This document shows positions 24,659 through 33,900 of a stretch of 64,000 nt of DNA, one piece after another. How positions within the stretch are numbered: position 1 is the first letter of the stretch; every line of letters starts with the position of its first letter. The notes below the pieces were generated by a model. The model was given only the letters and a program-made list of their open reading frames with translations. It was not told where the DNA came from and did not search any database. The stretch lies in NCBI RefSeq assembly GCF_003202235.1, contig NZ_MASU01000018.1:1-64000 (forward strand), read 5' to 3'. This stretch comes from Prauserella flavalba (GTDB lineage Bacteria > Actinomycetota > Actinomycetes > Mycobacteriales > Pseudonocardiaceae). Made by a program: the position numbers and the translations under genes.

Positions 24659-27600
24659 CTATGCCGATGCGAGTGCGACGACGATCTGTTCCAGTGTGGG
24701 TTCCACGACCTGCCATCCTGCCGCAATCAAGTCCTCGCGGTCCTGCTGGGGCGTGTGGTCGAAGGCAACGGCGACGCGCTGTGCAGGCCAGCTAACATCG
24801 AGCATGATCCCGTCCGGTCCTTCGGTGCCGATCGTCGGTGGCACAATCCCGCCGTGCGCGGCAAGCGCAGTGATCAGCTGGCGTTCGAAGTCCGAGGCGG
24901 CAGCGTCGTACACGTCGGCCCAGGCACCCAGCGGCCTGTCTTCCTGTGTCGATTCCTCCACTGGCGCCGATGCCGGGGTGACCAGACTGGTCGTGGTGAT
25001 CACCGTCGGCCAATCGCGCGCGGTGAGCGCGTTGGCCAGTCGCAGCCAACCACGCCATGCATCGGCGTGCGCATCGTCCAAGGTCTCGTCGCGGTCGTCC
25101 AGCACGACCGCAACTCGCACCACCATCGTCGGCAGCATCTCGACGACGGCGGCGAGCGCGCCTGCCCGGTACAGGTGGACCTTGCGATCGCCAACTGGGA
25201 GGTGTTCGTCGAGCAGGACCGCCCTGGCGACGACCTCAAGGTCGATGGTGTCGGTGACGGAAACCGGTTGGGCGCCGCGGGAGAGGAGCATCGGCACTGC
25301 CCTGCCGACCGCGCGAACCGCGTCCGGAGCCGGCGCGAGCACCCAATCGACAAGCCACTCGACTGGGCCGCGCCCGAGTGCCCGGTATGCCTCCGGCGGC
25401 GCCTGGAACTGCGGGACCGTCTGCAGGCTCCCAGCCAGGTCCGGGTGGTACCAGGTCGGCTTTTCGGGTGCGTCGAGATCCGCCACGGTGACGGCGACGA
25501 CGAGCACGCCGGCGTCACGCAGGTTCGCGCGTTTCGCGGCATCGTCGGCGAGCCTGTTGCAGGTCGACGTGGCGTGGTAGGCGCGACCATCGGTGAAGAT
25601 GGCGACGTCCGGCACGTTCATGTCGTTGGTGTGCAACAGAAAGTCCGGTCGCGCGTCGGCCACGTTGGCCTGCGGGGTCAACGTCCATTGCCGGTGCCCG
25701 CCGGGCAAGGTGAACCGGACTACGTTGCCTGTGGAGCCGGGCGTCTCGGTGACGGTGGCGCCCGCACGACGGAGCTTGGCGACGAACAGCCGGTGGAACG
25801 CACGTTCCAGATGAGAATCCGGTTCCTCGTGGGGCGCTACTTCGGTCACCTTCCAGCCCATTTCGGGTGCTGTCGACTCGTCGGCAGGCAAGCCCAGCAG
25901 GGTACGCAGGTGCCGTTCTGCCGACGACCTGGATGCTCGGCGGACCATGCCAGGGGCCACGAACGGCAGCAGACAGCGATGACAGGCCAGGCGTTGCTCG
26001 TGCCTGCATTCGCACTCACGCACCCGTTGCCAGGCAAGCAACAGCAACTCACGCAGTCGATCCGGGTCGGCGGTTTCGGCGAGATAACCGGTGCCACCGG
26101 GCACCACGTCGTGCAGGAGGATCGCGTCGTGGTTGTCGGCGCCGTCCGAATGCGTCGGATCCACCACAAACTCGACCTGGATGTGGTCTGGGTGGCCACC
26201 CAGACGCTCACGCAATCCGAGCAGGAGCGCAGCGCCGATGCTGGGAACCGCGAAGTCGTCGCCAACGGTGACCGCTCGCGGCAGCCTGATCAGCAGCCCT
26301 TGGGTACGCAACGTTCTGGACAATGCGATCGTGCTGGTCACCTCATCCGTCGCCGTCCGGTAAGGACACCATGGTCGGTGCTCGTGCGGCCGGTTACGTC
26401 CGGTCTCGGTGTCTTTCTTCCCGCACCCGGAGCACACCCGGAACAGCTGCCCCAGCCGCTCCTCACCGCTGATCCTGCGGGTGGCGCCCTGGCCAGGTGC
26501 TCCAAGGTTGATCCAGCGAATGTCGACGCTGCGCAGGTAGGTGCAGCCGAGCCCGGTGTCCTCGACGAACCAGCGACGCACCACGTTCGCCGGGTCGATG
26601 TCGGCGGCGGTGACGACATTGAAGGCGGCCCGGTCTCGGTCGTCGCGCCGGTCGGAGATCGCCACCTCGTCACGCCGGACTTCGGCAGAGACCCTGGTCA
26701 GCTCGACCACGTCGAGACGTTGCCCGGTGTCGGAAATGCCTCGGTCGCCGCATCGGGGACACGGCGGGACAGGTAGGTCTCGGCCGCTCTCGGCGACGTC
26801 CAGGGCATAGCCGCACGACGGACAGAACGCCCAGGTACGAATGGACGCGCCGTCCAGCCCGAGGTCGACCGCGTCGATGGTGATCTCCCAGCCACGGGCG
26901 TAGAACGTGGCGCCGGGAGCGAAGTCGCGCAGCGCCAGCGCGGAACCGCGATTGAACTGGGCTGAGCCATACTCATGTGCACCGGTGTCCGGGTCGGTCC
27001 AGGACAACCCGACGTCGAGAGTGACCGAGTCGTCCAGCAACGTGTAGTTGGGGAGCAGCCCGTACTCCTCCAGCACGCTTATCCAATACGTGCTACGCAG
27101 GTGAGCGAGCTGGCCTGCGGTGAGCTTCGCGGTGGCCCTCGCCGAGCGCAGTGCCTGCTCGTCGTCGTCGGTGGCAGCGGGGGACGTGACCCTGGCTTCC
27201 AGATCCGGCAGCAACTCGGCGATCTTTTCCTGCCGTTGCCGCAAGGTCTCCACCGTGGACTGCCAGCGCGCGCTGGCAGCGTGCACGTGCGCGGCGAAGC
27301 CACTGGTTGCTGGCCCAGAACTGGGCCGTAGCCACTCTCGTAGTTCCGTGACGACGTCGGCAGGCAGGTTCGCGAATGTCGAGGTGAACGAAGCGACGTG
27401 TTCGTCGGCTCCTTGTTCGGCATGCCGGACGAGTTCGCCGAGGAAGGTGCCCGGCTTGTCCGAGCCGATCGCGCCGACCGCGGTGTGCGGATGTGGGCGA
27501 CGCGGGTCGCGGGCGAACCCGTCGGCAAGATAGGCGGTGAACTGGCGGCGCAGGATCTCTTCGGCGGCAAGATACGTGGCTGGCGGACGGACCTCACCGT

Positions 27601-30600
27601 CCACGACGGACAACGGGTCGCCGATCTTGGGGAGCTGGTCGCCGCGCCCGGTGACGAACGCCAGGCTCAACGCGTTGCCGGTCAGCCGACCGGCGCGGCC
27701 GACGCGTTGCAGATAGGAGGCCACGGTGCGTGGCAACGAAGCGAGAAACACCGCGGACAGGTCGCCGATGTCGATACCCATTTCCAGCGTCGGCGTCGCG
27801 ACCAGCACGTTCGGCGCCTGTGGGCTTCCTGCCGCGTTGCGGAACCCGTCTTCGTAGGCCAGCCGGGTCTCGTCGTCGAGCAAGCTGGTGTGCTCACGGG
27901 CGACCACACGACGCATGTCCGGTGATGCGTACAAACGTCGGTAGAAGTTGTCCGGCAACTCCTCCTCGCGCAGCCGGCCGCTGCAGCGGACGTGCAAGCA
28001 GGGTGCAGCGAGGAGCTGATCGATGGTGGCGGGCGAACCGGGCGTCACGGCCCGGCAGGTGTCACAGACCAGAAGTCGCGGCGTGATGTCCGGCGGCGCG
28101 ATCACGACGCCGGATGCCGGGATGGCGTACACGGTGGCACCGGAGTCGCTGATAGTCGTGCTGAGCACACCGTCTCGGGCGAGCCGGTCGAACAGCAGCT
28201 TGGCCAGCCGCCCACCATCCAGCGGAGACACGTCGAGCACTCGGCTGGTCCAGCGGGCATACCAGGACTGGGATGCGGTGACGGCATCCACGCCGCGCCC
28301 GGTTGCGCCGGTCCCACCGACTTTCGGGTACGCGGGAGCGGGCCGGTTTCTGGGGAACGCGGGCATACCTTCGTGACGGGGCCGGCCACCCCAGATCGAC
28401 CAGTCGCGGCCGTCCTCGGCGCGTAGCCGATCGAACCATGGGTGGTCGATGGCGCCTTGCGCGCGCATCCGGTCCAGCACGCCACGAACCCACGCGACCA
28501 GCAGGGCGTCGTCCCGGGTGACGCCATCGAGCTTGTCCTGCCACGACGTGCCCACCAGCGCGGCCCGCGCGACACCTGCGACGCGGTCCGCCGTCCCAGC
28601 TTCCACCTCGACGGCCACCGCGCCGGTGAGTTCCAGGGTGCGTCCAGTTCGTGAGTTGAGCCCGAATTCCAACGCAGCGGCCAGCGCGAGCCGTTTCCGC
28701 ACCCGCGACTGCACGGCTGCAGGCACCGCTCGCAGCGTCGGGGCGTTCCAGAACGGGACGAACGATTCCCGGTCGGCACATTCCGGTGCGAGGATGCGAT
28801 AGCGGGCGAACGGGTCGTCGCCCGCCCTCCGGATCACCTCGTCGATCAGCGATTCGAGGGTGAGCTGGCCGTCGGCGACGGCGTCGGCGAAGACCGAACG
28901 CAGGGTGAGGGTGTGCGAGCGAGCCTGGACGAACCCAGCCCGGTGCGCGGCGTCCTGCACCGAGTCGGTGAACACCAGTGCCTTCTTCTCCCGGGAGTCT
29001 AGGCTGGGCGTGCCGAACAACGTGGACAGCGACACCGACAGCAGAGTGGCGATCGCGCTTCCAAGGAACCGGATGCCGTCTTCCTGGCCGCAAGACGGGC
29101 AGGTGTCCTTGTTTGCGTCGGCGTCTGCGTCGGGGCCGGTGGTGGTGAGCACCGGCAGGATCCAGCCGTCGCGTAGTTCTGGGTCGTCCTCGGCGACGCT
29201 GGTGAGCAGTTCCCGGTGCCGCACGGAGAACCACATCAGTCCCTCGAGGGGCCGGTCGCCTTCCAGGCCCGCGACGGCTTCGACGGGTGCGTACAGCAGC
29301 GCCCGGAACCGGCCCTCACGGGCAGCGTGGTTGCGCCGGATGTCGTCGTCTTCGACGGCCAGGCTGTTGCCGACTGGGGCAAGCCCGACACCCCAGCCGG
29401 ACCGGCCGCAATGCCTGCAGAAGATGGCCGGGAACGACGGCCGGGGCTCGGTGTCGTCCGCGACGACCGGACCGTCGTCGCTCCAGCGGAACCGGGTGGT
29501 CGCGGCGGCGGTCCGGTCGATGCGGGTCAGCTCGCGGACCCATTGGTGTACCTCCACCGACAACGCTGCCCGGCCCGCGACCGCGCGTACGTGCCCGAGT
29601 GCACCAACTACGTAGCCGACGAACTCCGGGTCGGTGTCCAGCACGTCGGTGGCCAGGTCGTCGAGGGCGATCGCGGATTCGGTGTGCCGGACGAGGTCGT
29701 GGATCAGCGGGTGGGCCCGGCATGCGGCGTTGAGCTGTTCCGGCGTGGCGTCGGCGAACGCCCTTTCGTCGAGACCGTAGAGCGCTCCGAGCATGGTGCG
29801 CGCGAGTCGTTCGCCGGTCGGGTCGTGTCCGAGCTCCACGACCTTGTTCACGATGCCTCGCACGTCGAGGTCGGCCAAGGGGACCGGAGGATGTCCCGGG
29901 TTCGCCCCCGCGGACCATTCGTCGAGGCTGAGCCGGGTCTCGGTGACTACCGCATCGGCGTCGAACTCCTCGCCGAACACGGTGGCGGCGAAGTCGAGCA
30001 TGACCGTCGGGTCGCCCTTGTCACCCAATGTAGCGGAGGTGGCGACCGGTGCGGCAAGCCCAAGCGGCCGTCGTCGCGCGGCGGCGTCGATGCTCGGGTC
30101 GTCGTCGTTCCAGTGGCTTTTCAACGCGAGGCCGAGGCGCCGCAGCAGCATGGCGACATCGGTGCCCTGCGCGCCGTCGTAGGTGTGGAATTCGTCGAGC
30201 ACCACGTAACGCAGACTGGTCGCCGACTGCCGCCAAAGCTCCTGGTCCTCGGCGCGCAACAGCAACTGGTCGAGCATCTTGTAGTTGGTGAGGAGGATGT
30301 CCGGCGCTGTGTCCCGGATGACGCCGCGTTCGGTGATCAGCCCGTCTTTGGTGACTCTGGTGCGCGTCGGTCCTTCCTGGCCGATGTAGAGAGCTGCGGT
30401 GACGTCGGCGAGTTCGCGATGCGTGGTGAGCAGCGTGGTCAGCCTCGCCGCCTGGTCGTTGGCGAGCGCGTTCATCGGGTACAGGATCAGCGCCTTGGTG
30501 CCCTTTTCGCCGTTGCGCCGGGCACGCAGGACGTGGTCGATGATCGGGTACAGGAAAGCCTCGGTCTTGCCGGAGCCGGTGCCGGTGGTCACCAACGTCG

Positions 30601-30904
30601 GCAGCGGGCGGCGGTCCTGTCCATCCGCTCTGGATGCGAGCCGGGCGAACGCGGCGGCCTGGTGTCCGTAGGGCGGGAAGCCCTCGTACCAGTCGAGCGT
30701 GTCGCGCCAGCCGTCGTCGGCGGGCCGGAACGGCAGGCGGAGGCGGACGTAAGGCCCTTTGAACATGCCGGTGTCCGGATCGGATAGAAACCGGTCGAGC
30801 GCCTCGCGTGCATCCCCGTCGGTCAGCCCGAACGTGGTCGTCAGGTAGTCGACGAGCCCGGTCCTGATCCGATGGGCCTGCAGCGTCGGCAGCAGCTCAC
30901 TCAC
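24659..30904 (-). CDS. Giant DEAD/DEAH helicase with DUF1998 and C-terminal PD-(D/E)XK-like domain (DruE-like)
   Basis: A 2081-aa superfamily-2 protein. Walker A TTGTGSGKTEAF near residue 105, DEFH near 232, VATSATLGD near 300, helicase-C motifs LVFTDSVQDAAH near 640 and ATPTLEMGIDIG near 1035 with QRVGRAGR near 1070. Cysteine pairs (CRHCG, CPSCG, CDTC, CPRCG, CSGCG) suggest several zinc sites. A DUF1998 region has HDVVPGGTGYLAE and CECRHEQRLACHRCLLPF near 1635. Near 1750-1800 a DUF559-like nuclease core (RPDFLL, VAIFTDGRAYHAT, DDAAKRANL, GVLVVAVT) follows. Size and domain order recall DruE of Druantia, but sequence identity cannot be judged here. GTG overlaps the drmMI stop (GTGA), so it belongs to the drmD operon. 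It probably translocates on DNA and may cut it. Confidence 0.85.
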   Translation of the reverse strand: MSELLPTLQAHRIRTGLVDYLTTTFGLTDGDAREALDRFLSDPDTGMFKGPYVRLRLPFRPADDGWRDTLDWYEGFPPYGHQAAAFARLASRADGQDRRPLPTLVTTGTGSGKTEAFLYPIIDHVLRARRNGEKGTKALILYPMNALANDQAARLTTLLTTHRELADVTAALYIGQEGPTRTRVTKDGLITERGVIRDTAPDILLTNYKMLDQLLLRAEDQELWRQSATSLRYVVLDEFHTYDGAQGTDVAMLLRRLGLALKSHWNDDDPSIDAAARRRPLGLAAPVATSATLGDKGDPTVMLDFAATVFGEEFDADAVVTETRLSLDEWSAGANPGHPPVPLADLDVRGIVNKVVELGHDPTGERLARTMLGALYGLDERAFADATPEQLNAACRAHPLIHDLVRHTESAIALDDLATDVLDTDPEFVGYVVGALGHVRAVAGRAALSVEVHQWVRELTRIDRTAAATTRFRWSDDGPVVADDTEPRPSFPAIFCRHCGRSGWGVGLAPVGNSLAVEDDDIRRNHAAREGRFRALLYAPVEAVAGLEGDRPLEGLMWFSVRHRELLTSVAEDDPELRDGWILPVLTTTGPDADADANKDTCPSCGQEDGIRFLGSAIATLLSVSLSTLFGTPSLDSREKKALVFTDSVQDAAHRAGFVQARSHTLTLRSVFADAVADGQLTLESLIDEVIRRAGDDPFARYRILAPECADRESFVPFWNAPTLRAVPAAVQSRVRKRLALAAALEFGLNSRTGRTLELTGAVAVEVEAGTADRVAGVARAALVGTSWQDKLDGVTRDDALLVAWVRGVLDRMRAQGAIDHPWFDRLRAEDGRDWSIWGGRPRHEGMPAFPRNRPAPAYPKVGGTGATGRGVDAVTASQSWYARWTSRVLDVSPLDGGRLAKLLFDRLARDGVLSTTISDSGATVYAIPASGVVIAPPDITPRLLVCDTCRAVTPGSPATIDQLLAAPCLHVRCSGRLREEELPDNFYRRLYASPDMRRVVAREHTSLLDDETRLAYEDGFRNAAGSPQAPNVLVATPTLEMGIDIGDLSAVFLASLPRTVASYLQRVGRAGRLTGNALSLAFVTGRGDQLPKIGDPLSVVDGEVRPPATYLAAEEILRRQFTAYLADGFARDPRRPHPHTAVGAIGSDKPGTFLGELVRHAEQGADEHVASFTSTFANLPADVVTELREWLRPSSGPATSGFAAHVHAASARWQSTVETLRQRQEKIAELLPDLEARVTSPAATDDDEQALRSARATAKLTAGQLAHLRSTYWISVLEEYGLLPNYTLLDDSVTLDVGLSWTDPDTGAHEYGSAQFNRGSALALRDFAPGATFYARGWEITIDAVDLGLDGASIRTWAFCPSCGYALDVAESGRDLPVPPCPRCGDRGISDTGQRLDVVELTRVSAEVRRDEVAISDRRDDRDRAAFNVVTAADIDPANVVRRWFVEDTGLGCTYLRSVDIRWINLGAPGQGATRRISGEERLGQLFRVCSGCGKKDTETGRNRPHEHRPWCPYRTATDEVTSTIALSRTLRTQGLLIRLPRAVTVGDDFAVPSIGAALLLGLRERLGGHPDHIQVEFVVDPTHSDGADNHDAILLHDVVPGGTGYLAETADPDRLRELLLLAWQRVRECECRHEQRLACHRCLLPFVAPGMVRRASRSSAERHLRTLLGLPADESTAPEMGWKVTEVAPHEEPDSHLERAFHRLFVAKLRRAGATVTETPGSTGNVVRFTLPGGHRQWTLTPQANVADARPDFLLHTNDMNVPDVAIFTDGRAYHATSTCNRLADDAAKRANLRDAGVLVVAVTVADLDAPEKPTWYHPDLAGSLQTVPQFQAPPEAYRALGRGPVEWLVDWVLAPAPDAVRAVGRAVPMLLSRGAQPVSVTDTIDLEVVARAVLLDEHLPVGDRKVHLYRAGALAAVVEMLPTMVVRVAVVLDDRDETLDDAHADAWRGWLRLANALTARDWPTVITTTSLVTPASAPVEESTQEDRPLGAWADVYDAAASDFERQLITALAAHGGIVPPTIGTEGPDGIMLDVSWPAQRVAVAFDHTPQQDREDLIAAGWQVVEPTLEQIVVALASA

Positions 30905-33900
30905 GAGCGCTCCTCAAGCCGCCGCTGGAACTCCGCATACGCCACACGCATGTCGTGCTCTCTGTCCAACGTAATGAACGGCAACTCGTACGTGTAGGTG
31001 TTGCCAGCCTGATTGGTAGCCGTCCGCTCCTCCTCGGACATCCGCTCCCCCTTCTTCCGCCACACGGCGAGCACAGAGTTGGGAACCAAACGTCCGTTGG
31101 CATCGTAGTAATAGACTTTCCGGTCGTACCCGTAGAGGACCGAGAACTGCGTCCGATAGATCGAGCACAACTCGTCAGCGCTGAGCCCGAGTGCAAGCGC
31201 AACCAGCGCGTCAATTTCCAACAACGCCTGCCGTCGATCAGCCGCGATGCGTAGGGGCGTGTCACTGCTCCACACTGGACCCACATCGCCGAGAGGCTCT
31301 CGTCGGTTGTGTTTGAACCCACCAGTCCACTGATCACCTGAAAAGTCCTCGCTATAACATTCACGCCAGAGTCCCCCATATGCGTTCACGATACAGTTCA
31401 ACCGGAGAGACCTCAAGATCAGAAGATCGTCCAGCGGATGATCTTCACCGATTGGTATCCGATTTGCCACTCCTGCGCGTATTGTTGACTTTTGTGCGAC
31501 TCTCACCGAGAAGTCGCTCACAATTGATGATAACTTGGCAGCTAGAGAAGCGATCGCCCTCGGAGCACATTCAGGGGATCCCATCGAAAAGATGCCATCA
31601 ACATGCGCGGCATTCGGAGGAATGATAGCCGGCGTAAGCGTTCTCTCTCCAGTGTTTGCTGCCATACATCGCCAACCGATGCGGTAGTAGTCACGAGCCG
31701 CATACTCGCCATCTTCACCCCAGTGCGCGTACTTGAGGTCATAGCGATTTCGGTCCCCGCGGGGCTTGTAAATGGTGATTGGAACAGCATCAGCGGCAAG
31801 TTGCTCAAGGTCGCCGACAGACCAGTCATCCTTGTTCTTCATCGTACTGTTCGGAAACTTGTAAAATGGTGTAGCGACAAAGAGATGCGACCCTTGCAGG
31901 ATCACGTCATCCCATCCCGAGGGCGTGCCCCACTTCGACTCGAAGTAGCCCTTCGTTCGGTCGTTCTTCTCATGCCAACCAGGAGAGAACTGAAGACCCA
32001 GCTCGCCGACCCGGGGCAAGTGGGCAAGTTTGTCCAGCGCGGCAGCAGCAGAGCGGTTGACGGCGTAGACCATCCGGGTCTGGCGGACCGGGACGTCGTC
32101 CGATTCGAGGACCGCGTGCCAGGTGGCCAAGGTGTCTTCGGTGACCGTGGTGATCCTACTCCGATGCGGCCGCAGATCCCAGTTGCCATCCGGGTCCTTG
32201 AATCCGGGTTCGGGACCGGATCCATCGTGTTCCTGTGACCGAATGGCGGTGTCGGGATGATACATCGACACCGCACTGAGGAACTTTACATACTCCCGCG
32301 AAGTGCCGTAAATGTTTACGCCATAATGTTTTTGATGTTGAATTTCAAAGAGTTGAAGTTCGTTAATAAACTCCCAATGCTGCCTCAGTCGTGAATACGC
32401 CGCCGCCCGCAGATCGCCTGCCTTCTCGTCGGTAAAGTGGGATTCGAGGGTGATCAGACCAATGGTGCCGCGCGGCGAAACGTGTCGCCAGGTTTGTTCC
32501 ATGAAGCAGCGGTACAGGTCAGGTTGGAGCCCTTGCAGGTGTGGGTACTGGGCCAAGGAGCCAGTGTACTCAGCCAGGCAGGCTATGTCGGTTGCGCCGT
32601 CGATAACCAGGTCGCGGGCGCCGGGCAGGGCCAGTGTGGTTTCGCGCTTCTCCGCTCGCTTCTGCTCGGACGGTTTGACGGCCAACTGCCACCAGGGGTC
32701 GCCTTCGGCTAGGAGGCCGTCGATGTCGGAGCGAGGACGGACCCAGGGCGGATTTCCTATCTGGATGTCGAAACCGCCTCGGGCAAAGACGGTGGCGAAG
32801 TCGAGGTTCCAGTGGAAGAAGCCTTGCTGCTGGGCCACTCGTTCGCACACCACCAGCCAGGGGTGGGCTTTCAAGACCTTGGCTACCGGTTGAGCGCCGG
32901 CGAAGGTGAGGTCCAGGTCTTCGGCGTCGTTTAGTTCGTCCCAGTCGGCCGCATGTGCGAGGGTCGGTCCCGAGTTCTTCTTGCGGATCTCCGGACTACG
33001 TCCGAGCAATGCCTGTAGTGCCTCGATCCAGCCGTCGAGGTTCGGCGGCGCGACTGGGATGCCGTCGACCGTGACCGTCTTGGTGGTCAGCGGCCAGAAC
33101 CACAACGCAGTCCACGCGTCCATCATGCGGCGGAGGCGCTGGTAGGCGCCGTTCGGGTCGGCCAGGGTGGCTTCGATCTGCTCGCGTTTAACCGAGCCGC
33201 CGACCGGGAGAGCGTCGGCGCCCCAGACCGGGATGTCCCGGCGGATCTCCTGTTCGGCGATGGTGAGCCTGCGGTAGGCGATCTGCCAGAGCACCTCGAC
33301 TCGGTGGGCCAGTTCGGTGAGCGCGTTCACCTGTTTCTGGGTGGGTTTGGTGCGGACCTTCTTGCGCCACTCCTTCAACGCCTTCGCCGCGTCTGGCGCG
33401 AGCGCCGCGGCTTCCTTGGCGTCCGCGGCCGCACCCCAGCCGTCGGCTGGTAGCAGGAAATGATGGATGCCGTCGGTGGCGACCCGGTTGTTGGCAATGT
33501 CTTCAACGAGCGAAGTGAGCGGGATGTCGCGCGGGACTTCGGTGAGCCAGGACTTGGTGCTCACCTGGTTGCGGGTATAGACCGCACGGCGCGTGCCGAC
33601 CAGGGAGTTGCCTCGGCGCAGGTGCAGGCCGAACCAGGGTGCGGACAGTCCGGAGACCATGGTGTCCAGCCAGAGCGAGATCTCCGCGAGCTCGACCGCG
33701 GTGGAGTTGAGGTCGACACCGTAGACGTTGTGCAGGGCGAGGTACGCCTTGACCTCTTGCAGGCGCCGCGGGTACTCGTCCGGGTCGATCCGGATGCCGA
33801 GTTCCGCCTGCCTGCGTTTGAGGTACTGGTCCGCCAGCTGCCGGACCGCTTCGATCGCGAACGCACCGGAGCCGAGCGCTGGTTCGCAGACAGTGAACGT

